Of a stretch of DNA of 64,000 nt, positions 12,301 to 23,837 are shown piece by piece (positions within the stretch are counted from its first letter, which is position 1; each line of letters begins with the position of its first letter). Under the pieces are notes generated by a model. The model had not been told where the DNA came from. It saw only the letters and a list, made by a program, of their open reading frames with translations, and made no database searches. This DNA is from Paulownia fortunei. Its lineage: Eukaryota > Streptophyta > Magnoliopsida > Lamiales > Paulowniaceae. A program made the translations under genes and the position numbers. Location: NCBI GenBank assembly GCA_019321725.1, contig CM033108.1:4100001-4164000 (forward strand), in the 5' to 3' direction.

Positions 12301-15300
12301 TGGAAAACCCCATATTTGATGGAAAAAGCTTGTAATGCCTAGCACGTGAATCAACTTATGATTAGAAAATTATAATAAAATGGCACGACAAGACCCAAAT
12401 GAAGTGAAAGATAAGGAGGAAGAAAAGACACTTATAAGCACAATAATGATTTCAAGTATCAATAATAGCAAAATCCCTACCCCACTAAATCACAAATCAA
12501 TAATAAAAATAAAGCCAAACTAGAGAAGAGCAACCACCATGATAATTCTGTGAAATGAGCATCCGATAAAATCAGGAAAGCCCTGATTAATTTATGACAT
12601 GATATGTCACAAAATCTTCCTCAAATGCATACCCAGCTTTCTTGAGGCTTTAATTCAGTGATAGTGAGGTTTAGAATTTGAATGTGCATACCAGCTCCTT
12701 ATTTAACATCACTTCCTTTCATACTTACCAAAAAAAATGGCCTTTGTTCCATCTCAGAAACCTTGAAAACACGTGTCAACTAATCAGGTCAAAATTTTAC
12801 AGCATTAAGCTTGAAATTCAGTATCCTTTGTGTGTGGGACCTTTTGCACAAATATTAACCACCTTAAGCCTCAACAAGTTGTCCTAATTAAACTGAAAAC
12901 TCAACAGAACAAGCAAATATTTGAAAATGTCAAAAGCTTATAGGCTGAAAGTAGAAATTTCCTGAACTGCAGCTTCAAAAAATCAGTTCTTTTCGCACCC
13001 TGGGAGCCATAACGTGAGGTTTTTTCCATATTTATCCTATCTTGGGTAAAAAGAAAATGAAAACCTAAATAATCCCCCAAAAAAAAAACTTAGCAGGTGC
13101 ACACGAGTAATCAAACTTCTTAAAGAAACTGACAGGTCACACAAGTTGAGCCTTCATGATTAGTCATCTAAAAATCTTCCATCAGTTCAATGAAGTATAA
13201 TCATAATAAAACAAATTGCCACCAAGCTACTTTGTCTCGGGGGAAGAAGACGACAAAAGAGAAAATATATGAATCAACCACACAACGAGATTATCCTCGG
13301 AAATCATTTTCTCCAACAAGGTCGTGGTCAATCTCAAGCACTGCAAGTGGCCTTCCTGATCCTTTACATCACTTTTTCATCATGAAATTCTCTCACTCAT
13401 AAGCCTGTCAGTGATGTATTAAATAGCCATTGAATACTCACAACCAAAGACATTTACTAAATCAAACAGATGACCCCATCGGACTGTAGACATAATACAT
13501 GAAACAAAGATAACAATGTTCAAAAACTAAGAAAAGAAGGGCATGATAAAGAAAAATCTGCTGAAACCAGAAAAGTGTATCAATAGTCTTGAACTAGTTA
13601 CACAAGCTGCTGTATGAAGCTAAACAATAACTGCAATGTGTTTCAGTTAGCAAAGATTGAACTTTTACAACCCATAAAGAAAAGTAAGAAAAAATTAGAC
13701 GCAAGAATCACAAAATCATGAAAAACAACAGAAAAACTTTGTAAACACCAAATAAGAAAGTGTAATTTTCACCTCAACAGCAGCATCAAAAGTTAAAAGC
13801 ACCGGAATAGGAGAGCCAAGTGTTGCAGCAATAACTCCTGCTCTTTCACGAGCCTTATGATCTAAAACCTCCAACTTGAAAATAATTGTCTCTAATCTGC
13901 ATCAAAAGTCAAATGACCTGGGTGTAAGCAAGGGAGGAAGAACATATAAGTAGAACCCAAATGTCATCAAGTGCTCATTTTCAACTTCCATGCCCTCCCA
14001 TCCCACCACCCCCAACAAAGAAAAAAATAAAATAGTATAATATAATAATGATAACCTCAACAACAAATTAAATAAAATAAAATAATAATGATCACTGCAA
14101 CACCAGCAGCACCAGTGATTGTACTAATAACTCTACAAGGGGAGGAGGGGGGTGGTACAGGAGGCTGGGAAGAAAAGTCATCTGGTAATTCCATACTTGA
14201 GTAAACAAAGTACGACAGAAATTTTAAAGTGGCCCCAAGTTCCATTGGATTCTAAAAGAAAAAGAAAAAGGAAAAAAAAACTCTCGGACTTCTAAATAGG
14301 GACTAGTAAAGCTTGAACTATGTAAAACTTCAACAACTATAGTAGCAAATTTTCTAATGATACATCTCAAAGTAGAACACTCACTCTATGGAACATCAGT
14401 TTTTCTCACTAATGTTCAAAGAATAACAATGGATGTAAGAAGCTGTATCAGTAATGTTCAGAGAATAACAGTGGAATCAAGAATCTTTATAACATGCAAG
14501 CTGGAAAATAATCTACACCAAAAGATGAAGCATCTCGGAATAGAATGTTCATGTTCTATTATGTAATAGTTTAAATCATTAATGTTCAAAGAATAGCAAG
14601 GATTCAAGATTTTTATTCTATAAAAGCTACTAACTAATTTCCAGATAAATAAAAAAATCGTGGTGTAAGAAGCATCCAAGATATGGTCGCTAAAGAAATG
14701 ATGAAGTGAAAACCAAAGGATACAAATACAAGACATACAATACTCCCTCCACAAGGATTATACAAGATAGAAAGATTATTACTTTTCAGCAACAAGAGTT
14801 TTTCTTTCTTTGTTAAAGTCTTGAAGCCAATCTTCATCCTCATTATCGAGATCATACTCCACAAATTCTCCAATTTCAGCCCGAGCTGTCAGCAACATAT
14901 ATAAATCGTAATATATAGTTAATTTAAAAATAATACAACTAGCAGCAGCCCATCTAGTTGACAGACCTCCCCTGGCGCGCAGGTACGACGTCGGTTGGGT
15001 GAAGGTACGGGAATAATCCCTTTCATATGTGTCCACAATCACAAACTCGGGAGTTGGTATTTCTGAAGCAACTTTCTTGCCAGGTACTTGTTGCACCTAC
15101 AAAATTTACAACTGTGGCATTAGTTAATCTATGTATAAACATTATTCAAGACTCAGCAAATTCATGTGCCTATCGGATTGTACCTCACAGTTTAATTAAC
15201 ACCCATAAATGTTATGACAAGATTACGTTGCAAAAAATTTCACTTGTCTAAAGCGTCACACAAAGTCCTGAGCGGCAATCAAACTTGAAATATGACCTAA

Positions 15301-16514
15301 TAAAAGTTTGTTAATTTCATATTTAAGGCAAAACCAAGTAGATATGATTGGTTGAATGTAATGGCTTTGTGGCACATAAGGAAATTCTATCACCTTCTCT
15401 TGCTACTATTAGTTCGTTATTTTTTCGAAGACATGATGATGCCAAGAAGAAGATTTCTCCAGTCAGTTTCCACTGCTGCGTCAGTCAGGCTCAGCATGTC
15501 ATTACTTTAAAAGGCCATCTAGTCAGTTACACTTGTATCCTTGATAAGCCCGTATACAAATGCTCATTATAAGGTTTTAATTTACAATGATGGAAGCAAA
15601 CTATAAGCACTTTACAACTTAAAACACTGTAGATAGCTTTTTTTATTTGGAACTGCTACGAGCATATTCCTTGGACTTATCACACCATATCATGCTGACA
15701 TCGTGTGACCTAAAGCCCTTTCCTTATTTTCTGGAAGAACTGCTCTTGGCCTCAAGGGGTTCAGGAAAAGAGCCAGACATATATTAAATCAAAGACCCCT
15801 ACCCTACAAGTTGAAGCTTGGGGTGCTGTCAACGAATCAGTCCCATTTGAACCCTTGGGTAGCCATGACCCATGAATCAGTCCCACCCACATGAATTAAT
15901 GAATAAACCTTGTTGCAGAAGTAAAAGGAAGCTACATTAACTACCTGATGGTGGAATGGTATAATCACAAGAACCCCATTACTTAACTGGTAAAACAATA
16001 ATAGGCAGAGCATCAATGCAAACATCATAATTGGATTCTCCTCAGTAGTATGCAGATTTGAACCAAAGACCATAGATTTATTCCTGTTAACTTGCCATTC
16101 CACCCACGTTCTCAGATCGAATACAGAGCAATAGTTACTATAATTGATTGATTACTCTTATAAAAGATGAAAATAGAAAAGCCATTGCTATTTTTGAAAA
16201 TTAATACTCTTACTTATAAATGTCTGTACTTCAAATGATATTCACTGTAGCAAAAAATTAAGTAAACGAATAAAAATGTCTCACTGATGAAGACAATGGG
16301 CAAAATAATCCGCCTATGGTATTAATTCACATTACATTGTTGGCAGTTGAAATAAACACCGCACCTCATTATCAGCCTCTGCTGCGAGACGGAGTATCTG
16401 GGAATTACGAGTAGAAGTTGGGACCTCATCATCCTCGAAGTCCTTAACGGATTTTACAATTGGGAGTTTCTTGTTGATGTCAAGGGGTCGAGGCCTAAAT
16501 GAGAGCCTACTCAT
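6385..16514 (-). CDS. EPL1: Enhancer of polycomb-like protein (NuA4 acetyltransferase subunit)
   Basis: Twelve coding exons, given 5' to 3' on the minus strand: 16514-16365, 15096-14967, 14885-14783, 13896-13773, 12338-12273, 11250-11212, 10767-10687, 10543-10496, 9322-9272, 9156-9088, 7124-6882, 6636-6385. All junctions are GT-AG and in phase; the sum is 1356 bases, or 451 residues. The protein opens with MSRLSFRPRPLDINKKLPIV, typical of plant EPL1. It continues with the EPcA blocks (PEFVIVDTYERDYS, GEFVEYDLDNEDEDWL, FKLEVLDHKARERAG), a basic region (RENNVQSFEKLRQVRRNL) and a C-terminal Epc-C-like part ending in PKPRHSAHH. EPL1 scaffolds the Piccolo core of the NuA4 histone H4/H2A acetyltransferase in the nucleus; the function is transferred by family. 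Exon 6 is only 39 bp. A 5' UTR intron (about 16589-16952) is likely. Confidence 0.95.
7125..9087 (-). other. Large intron 10 of EPL1
   Basis: This 1.96 kb intron lies between exons 10 and 11. No coding exon or RNA gene is visible. It contains an imperfect direct duplication of about 55 bp (about 8085-8208). Confidence 0.75.
8085..8208. repeat. Imperfect ~55 bp direct duplication in an EPL1 intron
   Basis: Two adjacent copies share the blocks TTCAGGAACAAATTC / TTCAGGGACAAATTC and GTAGAATAAAATTTCTATTT / GTAGAATAAGATTTCTATTT. The spacing of about 66 bases suggests an old tandem duplication. Confidence 0.8.
14409..14600. repeat. Dispersed ~25 bp repeat in EPL1 intron 3
   Basis: The motif TAATGTTCAAAGAATA, followed by a CAATGGA-like tail, occurs three times with small changes (near 14410, 14452 and 14580). 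The unequal spacing points to a decayed minisatellite or transposon remnant. The short open frames here lie on this repeat and are not genes. Confidence 0.65.
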
Positions 16515-16588
16515 AGCATCAACTCATCTCCCAATTCACTCAACTAATCTTTTCTCTGCCAGCCACCATACAACAGGCCGCCACTTTC

Positions 16589-16952
16589 CTTGCACTATAA
16601 TAACACATTCAAAATTTTGAAAAACAAAAAGAATCATCATTAGCATTTTATCAGCGTAATCTTAAATGTAATACATTGCAAATAACAATTTAAACTGATC
16701 AAAGTTTGCAAAAAGCAGGGAACTATAGAAATGTATTACGTCACAAACCCTAACTTTCAGTTGCAGTTTTAAATTATAAAATTCGCGCCCTAAAAACGTT
16801 CCAAAACCCCAGTCCACACATGTAATCATCTATGCATACCTAAAACCCATATTACCGCAGAGATATACGTATACAACCACAAGTTCCACAAATTGGCACG
16901 TATATGTACCCTAATATATGCATGTAAAGCGAGAGAAAGAGGGATATAATAC
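16589..16952 (-). other. Inferred 5' UTR intron of EPL1, with a telo-box
   Basis: On the minus strand a donor (CTG|GTATTA, exon end 16953) and an acceptor (GTGCAAG| at 16589) flank about 360 bases upstream of the EPL1 start. A perfect telo-box, AAACCCTAA, lies at 16745-16753. In Arabidopsis telo-boxes bind TRB-type factors and mark many ribosomal, replication and Polycomb-target genes; use here is inferred. Confidence 0.5.
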
Positions 16953-17135
16953 CAGTATAAAGGGCAGAAGCCTAATTGTGAGAGACACTGTTAAAATTGA
17001 TCGCTTGGGGAAATTGAGTGAGAACTGTGGAATAGGGTTTGTTTAATTGCAGGAAGGGAAGCGTTGTATGCTAATGGGGAACAGATAGCACCAGACCCGA
17101 ATCGGTGTGACCCGACCCAAATCCAGTCGCGAGCT

Positions 17136-17252
17136 TAAATGGGCGAGAGAGCTTTTCTGGGAGCTTGTGTTTATTCTTTACAGTTTAGAAGGAAGCAGCC
17201 GGGGCACGATGAATTTGATTTGGGCCTAAATAAATTTGAGATGGGCTTAAAA
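17136..17252. promoter_or_regulatory. Site II-like TGGGCC/TGGGCT elements upstream of EPL1
   Basis: Three GGGC-core motifs lie upstream of EPL1: AAATGGGCGAG near 17137, TTTGGGCCTA at 17218-17227 and GATGGGCTTAA at 17240-17250. TGGGCY site II elements bind TCP factors in promoters of growth and housekeeping genes. The position suits the EPL1 promoter; function is inferred. Confidence 0.5.
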
Positions 17253-17551
17253 TTCGAACCCATCAATAAATATACTAAACAATGAAAACCTATTTAGAAA
17301 CCGAATTCGTATATATAATAAAGTTAATTTTGAGGTTAATAAGGATAATATTGTCATATACGAATTATCTTGTACGTAGTTTGTTTAGTCAACCAGACAT
17401 TTGAAAAGCAGGATAGATAATTCCTAATTAACTAATTATGGATTCACCCTTAAATCTATAAATATTTTTCAGTAGTAACCCTAGCCAAAATACGTATTAT
17501 GCTAGTTAATATATATTGACATTGCATTTTAGCCTCGTTATTTGTATTTTA

Positions 17552-18202
17552 TGTTAGGAGACAGCAGCAATATTTGATAATCAAATTTGATTTATTAGGA
17601 ATATCCGTCAAATTACACTAATACAATGATAACAAAAAAAAAAATAATACCGACATAATATAAAATTGTACAGAGGTTTTTATATGATTCGGTAAATCCA
17701 TTTACGTCCACGAGATTTCATAAATAGAGAATTTTCTGTTACAAGAAAAATACAATATTGAGTTTTATGCCCAAATTCAATAAAAAAAAACTATTGTACT
17801 ATCATTTTAATAGTTACCAAAAAATATTCTCCCTCCCAACCCCTTTATATTGCTCCAAAAGAAAAAAAACTCAAATATTTTCTCACATCTATTACAATTT
17901 GACTATCATAAATTGCTCTCTCTAGATGTATACACTTTCTCTTTATTTTTCTTTTTGTCTTATGTTGTTTCACTCACTCCCTTTGTGTGTCTTTGTAGCT
18001 CTCTCTCAAACCTTTTTATAGGCAAAATGAGGAAGCAATAAATTAGGCGTTGAAAGATGCCTTACCTTTCGGCGCCGAAAAACCCAAAATTTACGATGAG
18101 GGGACTGTCACTTTACAGCTCCCTTTTTTATTTTTATATTTTTTTTCTTTATATGGGACCCACATATTTTGTGGTAGACCCCAATAAATCTCTATCTTAT
18201 CA
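17552..18202 (-). repeat. 3' LTR of the copia element
   Basis: It shares long blocks with the repeat at 19694-20309, for example TTTGATTTATTAGGAATATCCG, given here as two overlapping parts (TTTGATTTATTAGG, GGAATATCCG), and GACCCACATATTTTGTGG near its end. On the minus strand it starts TGATAAG and ends CTAACA, fitting TG...CA termini. Confidence 0.85.
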
Positions 18203-18309
18203 CCATAAAATACTTTTGTTCGCAAGTCAAACTACATATCGGATTAGTAAGGTCTTAGTTCCATCTGATTCAAGTCAGTCGATGCACACGTGCAACATAG
18301 TCAACACCA

Positions 18310-19630
18310 CTAGTTGACTGTTGAGAGGGACGACCTCGATCTATCCTCTCGCCCAATAAGATTTTCCTTACACCTATCTATTTTCTGGAAGCCTCTTGGC
18401 GTGCTCCACTTCCATTCATCCTTTGAGATCACCAGACGATATAAATTTTCATATTTCTCTTTTATCATTAGGATCCTTCTGCCATATGTAACTTTAAGGA
18501 CTCCACCTCCAGTTGAATACTCATAGCCCTTGAAATCCAACTGCCTCAAGAAAATTAGATTTATTCGCATACTTAGGACATATGCCACACTACGTAAAGT
18601 ATGATTCACTCTATCAACTATCTTAATTTTCACTAGTCTAAATCTCATGATTCTACAAGTAGAACCATTGCCTAAAGACAAAGTACATGTTTTTTTCAAT
18701 TGAAGTGAATCAAAATAATCATTGTTGGAACACACATGCATTATGCATCGCGAATCTAAAATTCATTTATCTCGAGAAGAAATATCTATACGTGTGGAGA
18801 CTTTGAAAATATCTACATCATAGATTTCTGTTATTACCAAATTACTACTGTCACCTTCACCAACCATCTTTATCCTTCATTCTGTAAGGACAACTTTTCT
18901 TGAAGTGATCATTCTCTCGACATTCGAAGCAGATTTTGTCATTCCTCATAGTCTTTAGACCTGACATGCTGTTCTCAGATCCACCACTAAATTTTCTCCC
19001 ATTCCGATTTATGCCCAAAGTAACCAAACCAGATTCTTATCCCACCTCCTGGTTTGCACTCTTTTATTTTTCATGGGACAATAATGATGTTTTCACATAC
19101 TTGAGGTCCAGTGTATCTTTTATGTATAACAATATCGTTATTAGACCATTATATGAAAATGAGAGTGAGGTAAGAAGTAAAAGAGTTTTATCTTATTCCT
19201 CAATCTTCACATCAACTTTCCGCAATTGATCCATCTATCTGTTAAACTGGTTCATGTGATTTATAAGACTTTCACTCTCCTGTATTTTCAGCCTATAGAT
19301 TTATTGCTTTAAAAACAACTTTGTAAAATATATTTTTTTTAAGTACAAGTTTTCCAATTTTTCCCACAATTTTGGTGTCGAATCTTCAGAATCATAATCC
19401 ATAATATTATTAATAAATGTTGTTCGCAATACAACGCCGAATCGTGCTGACACAGTGCAATTCTAAATCTTATAATTGTGCATTTTTCATACCTTCTATT
19501 TTTTTCTCTTTCCATTCAACGCTATTGTTAGGTCATATTGAATTAGGAGATCATTCACCATTCTTTTCTAAAGAGTAAAATTCCTTTTGTCGTCAAATTA
19601 TTGCACCTTGAATGAATTTGTTATTGACAT
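18310..19630 (-). pseudogene. Broken copia gag-protease region
   Basis: On the minus strand the gag start codon is at 19630-19628. The N-terminus resembles copia gag (the FD-K-NFTL block) but meets stop codons at a Gln/Glu position and at the conserved Trp. A CCHC zinc knuckle (pattern CX2CX4HX4C) sits at about 18932-18888. The protease active-site region lies just before the long frame 18741-18310: the conserved Trp codon is TGA and the catalytic Asp-Ser-Gly reads Asp-Ser-Arg. The frame 18741-18310 (143 codons) covers the rest of the protease and a pre-integrase-like part. The integrase core and everything downstream are absent. Confidence 0.85.
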
Positions 19631-19678
19631 ACTGTTTATCATAATAAATCAAATCTCAATATTTAGCCTCAACCAAAT

Positions 19679-19691
19679 GGCTCTTATACCA
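19679..19691 (-). other. Primer-binding site of the copia element
   Basis: The minus-strand sequence TGGTATAAGAGCC lies two bases inside the 5' LTR end. The common plant copia site complementary to initiator methionine tRNA is TGGTATCAGAGCC, so one base differs. This fixes the orientation of the element and the LTR border. Confidence 0.88.
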
Positions 19692-19693
19692 CT

Positions 19694-20309
19694 TGTTATA
19701 CACAACAGAAACAATTAAGAATCTGTTATTTGATTTATTAGGAATATCCGACAAATCACACCAATAGGATGACAACAAAAATAAATGATACCGACATAAT
19801 ATAAAAATGTATATATATTTTTATGTAATACAGCAAATTCGTCTACGTCCAAAAGATTTCCCGTTCTTCCACTAATAAATAATTTTTTGATACAAGAAAA
19901 ATAAAAACTTTAAGTTTTATGCACAAATTTAAGAAAAGAAAACCCTTATACTATCACTTTAATAGTTATAAAAAAATACTCTCACAACCCCTTTGTATTA
20001 CCTCAAAAAATAAAAACTCAAATGTTTTCCCACACATATCATAGACTATCACAAATTACTTTTCATAAATGCTTACACTTGCTCTCTATTTTTTTCTCTA
20101 TCTTTGGTTGTTTCACACACTCTATTGGTGTGTCTTTGCAGCTCTCCCTCAAGTCTTTTTAAGTGTAAATAATAATTCGACTCCGAAAAACCCAAAATTT
20201 ACGGTGTGGGGACTTTAGCCTTTTTTAACTTTTATCAATTAAAAAAAATAAAATATTTTTTAAATTTTTTCTTTGTATTGGACCCACATATTTTGTGGTG
20301 ACCCTATCA
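19694..20309 (-). repeat. 5' LTR of the copia element
   Basis: This is the partner of 17552-18202. On the minus strand it starts TGATAGGG and ends GTATAACA next to the primer-binding site. It has small insertions and deletions relative to the other LTR. Confidence 0.85.
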
Positions 20310-21702
20310 TTTTTTATGCTACACTCAGTAAAAAACCTTCAATATATCTTTTTGCATTGTCGTATCTATTACAGGCCCAAACAAGAAAGAAGCGTGGAAT
20401 GAAGAAGAAGAATTTCTATAAAGATAATGAAATAAACAAAAAATAGAAGAAAAGCAACTCTAATAGTGGAATAGCAATTGTACAATAGCAACTCTTAGCA
20501 AGTGGAAATATGATTAGTGATCGATTACTATGTAAGAATTAAATTAGATATGAATATAATGAAATTGTAAAATGAATAATATAAGTATGGTATTTCTTAT
20601 GTTTGTACAAAAAATAAAATAATAATATAATCGTTATTTTTTACTTAATTCCAATCATATGATTGATAATTTGTAATGAATAGAATTACAAATTGAGACT
20701 ATATAAATACACTTCATTCTTTATGATTAGGAATTATCTCTAGCTAACGTAAGCAAAATTTTATTTTCAGAGTTGTTTTCTGTTTGAAATTGGATCAAGT
20801 TCATAAATATATCATATATATCAAATCTTTATTTTAATATAACAAGTTATAAACGTATTATTCCAATATACTTTCTCCATATATTTCTCATACTTTTTTT
20901 TTTCTTTCAACGAAAATGCATGTTCATAATTGATTGGAGGGAATGAATTTTAAAATCATATTCGTAATTCGACCAAAACGAAACTTATAGACGAGTTCAT
21001 TCAAAACGTGTGAGTCGATATAATTTTATTACATATAATAATATCCGATCCCTGTTTATATTATTATATATGAATACAATTTATGTGTTTTATCAATATG
21101 AAAGCCATCAATTTTATAACACTTTTAATCTTGCAACTCCTAGGGACTTTCATTATCTTCTCCCATTTGAGCTTGTAAAAGTATCTAAGATTGTATTCTT
21201 GATTTTTCTTCACCCTTTATAAAAATTACCACGTGCACAAATGGACAGAATGTCCTTGGCATATCTCTATTCTTTTCTGGGCTAATTTCCTAAGATTCGA
21301 GTTTGGTGAAAAAGGCCGAGGATAATGGAGATATAAAATAAATATAAATTTATACATTGAAAAAAGGATTGGCTCCAACATAAAAATGAATAAATTCAAT
21401 AAGATCTAAATATATAAACACAAAAATAGATGATTGGTTTATTTTAATTAGATGACAATAAATGTACTTTGATTGATGAACAATTATTTCAAATTAAGTG
21501 TGAATAACTTGGAATCATGATTGAAAAATAACATTTCCTCATTATCCCTCAAATTTTCTTCCAAAATCTTTGATTATGATCTCATTAACTAAAATTAGCA
21601 CAATATCTTATTTATCATATAGACTGTCATATGTATATGGCCATTTTTACAAATAACCTTTTTGCTTCTACATATGTGCTTAGATACTTTACTGTTTACA
21701 CT

Positions 21703-21739
<37 letters not shown>
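21703..21739. repeat. (AC)n(AT)n microsatellite
   Basis: About 13 AC units are followed directly by about 6 AT units in AT-rich spacer DNA. Confidence 0.95.
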
Positions 21740-22101
21740 ATTACACTTCAAATAATATACAAATAGAATTTATTTCAGTCCAATTTTTATATTTCCTAGT
21801 GAACTAAACAAAGGAATTGGAAAGATTATACATTATATTGGAAAACAAATAGAAAAGGCGTACACGTGCAGTGTCATTTTACTTAAATGTTTCTTATTAT
21901 GGATGGTAACGATAATGAACATTTTTAAGACAGGTCCAAATTCGGCTAAATAGATATTTGAGCGACTATAAGTTTTAATTTTTTAAAGCTAATTGGGTTC
22001 GAGACGAGTCTTAGTAAACCTACCCCGAACTTCCCCCATTTTTTTATTTTTTTATTATAAAATATATTTTTAATTACTAATTAATTTAATTTTATTTAAT
22101 T

Positions 22102-22628
22102 CTAAAATGAGAGACAGGGCACAAGTGCAATATTAATAAATCAACTCAAAAAATATTTCAAAATTATTTCCAAATATCAGCTTTAATTCAAAAATATTAT
22201 AATTGGATATATGAACAAATACAAATATGTATTATGAATAAACTATATTAAAATCGAAGCAATCATATGCAAACAATTTATATGAAATATTTCAAAATAG
22301 TGGGATATATAATTTAATTATGTTAATCTCTAATAAATTAATGATATTATCATATTTAGTAATAATTTAACCTTACTGAATTCTAAATTGAGAGACAGTG
22401 CACAAGTGCAACATTAATAAATCAACTCAAAAAATATTTTAAAATTGTTATAATTGGATATATGGCCAAATACAAATATGTATTATGATTAAGTTAGATT
22501 AAGCTATATTGACACTGAAGCAATCGTATGCAAACAATCTCTATAAAATATTCAAAAATAATAGAATACATAATTTAATTATGTTCATTTTCAATAAATT
22601 AATGATATTATCACATTTAATAATTAGA
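22102..22628. repeat. Diverged tandem duplication, unit about 260 bp
   Basis: Copy 1 (about 22102-22377) and copy 2 (about 22381-22628) are in the same orientation. Shared blocks in order include GAGAGACAG-GCACAAGTGCAA, AATAAATCAACTCAAAAAAT, ATAATTGGATATATG, CAAATACAAATATGTATTATG, cited here only as its core ACAAATATGTATTATG, and TAATTTAATTATGTT...AATAAATTAATGATATTATCA. Several indels separate the copies, so it is not recent. Confidence 0.88.
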
Positions 22629-23837
22629 AAAAAAATATAATCAAAATTAATTAACATTTTATCACAAATACTAAATCAATAATGTGAAAACTCAATAGCC
22701 ATATAATAAGAAAAATACTATACAAAATACTTTGCACATATGACTTAGTTAGTTATGAGTTTTAATCACTTGAATGGGAGTTAACAACCAACTAAAATTT
22801 TCATATATATATATATAATGCCAAAAAAGTAAAATATTTATTCTTAATAAATCGACGGTTCCATACAAATTGGACCCGTCGGATTGCGAGTATTGGGTTT
22901 TGACTAAATCTATCTTACACCCGCCCCATTCCTTCCATATTTTCAACCAAAAAAGCCCAACTCAAGTTATAAAGCCATTACTCATAAAATTTTTGTTTAC
23001 TTATATAATGGTTTATAAATTATTAGTTGATAATTGCTAATTTATTACTATGAGGTAATAAGGTACCTAATCGCATAGTAATAAAGTTGTTTTATTTTTT
23101 TAAAATAACTAAAAGAGAGCAAATATTTCGATAGAAAATTGATATTTTGTAAATATAATATGACAAAATCTTCTAATTTTTTATTTTATAACAATTTATT
23201 TTTGAGTTATATTCCTATAAGATTTCATTATACTATTTTTTTTTTCAATACATATATGTAAGTACACTAGATAACATAATTTTTATCGATAATTTTCACA
23301 CATAACTCCATTAATTATATAAAATAATTAGAAATTTTATATCGATATACTCTTAAATTATTTGTGAATTTTAATAAAAAAATTTGTTATATAAATGAGA
23401 TTATATTATTTTTTTTTTCAAATATTTCAAATAATATTCAAATTTTGAATTTTAAGAGATACTAATTAATTCTGGAACCCCAAATGTATTACTGATCTAT
23501 TCATTAAAAAAAAAACCTTTATTTTTTATAAGAGCCGGTTTTGTACCAAATTCGCCCTAAATTGTAGTCCTAAATTGTAATTTAAAGTGATTTATAGAAT
23601 CCACTGCGAACGGAAATATAAAATAAAGAAAAATTGATTTCTCCTGCTCTACCCCGTTGTACTTTTACTAAGCTCACCGTCAAAGCTATGTCCCGAGATC
23701 GGGCTGATCTGAAGCACAGTGCCGACCCGCTTCTTCCCTAGATAGCCAGCTTATCAGTGAAGAAGCTTTCACGTTTTTATTCTTCCATATCAGATCCATA
23801 GCTTAGTCAGTAGAATTGGGCGAGGAATTTGAGCACA

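Larger units (their letters stand above)
17552..20309 (-). mobile_element. Internally deleted, degenerate Ty1/copia LTR retrotransposon
   Basis: Two diverged direct repeats with TG...CA ends (17552-18202 and 19694-20309) flank only about 1.5 kb. Read on the minus strand, the order is: 5' LTR, two spacer bases, a primer-binding site complementary to initiator-Met tRNA, broken gag, CCHC zinc knuckle, broken protease with a pre-integrase region, then the 3' LTR. No integrase, reverse transcriptase or RNase H remains, so the element could not move by itself. The flanking five bases are TTTTA and TTTTT, a possible decayed target duplication. By eye the LTRs are roughly 75-80% alike, so the insertion is old. 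Confidence 0.88.
20310..23837. other. AT-rich intergenic region between the copia element and TWD40-2
   Basis: There is no supported gene; the short open frames are AT-rich chance frames. It contains a (CA)n(TA)n microsatellite (21703-21739), a tandem duplication (22102-22628) and, in its last 250 bases, the TWD40-2 promoter and 5' UTR, where GC content rises. Confidence 0.75.
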
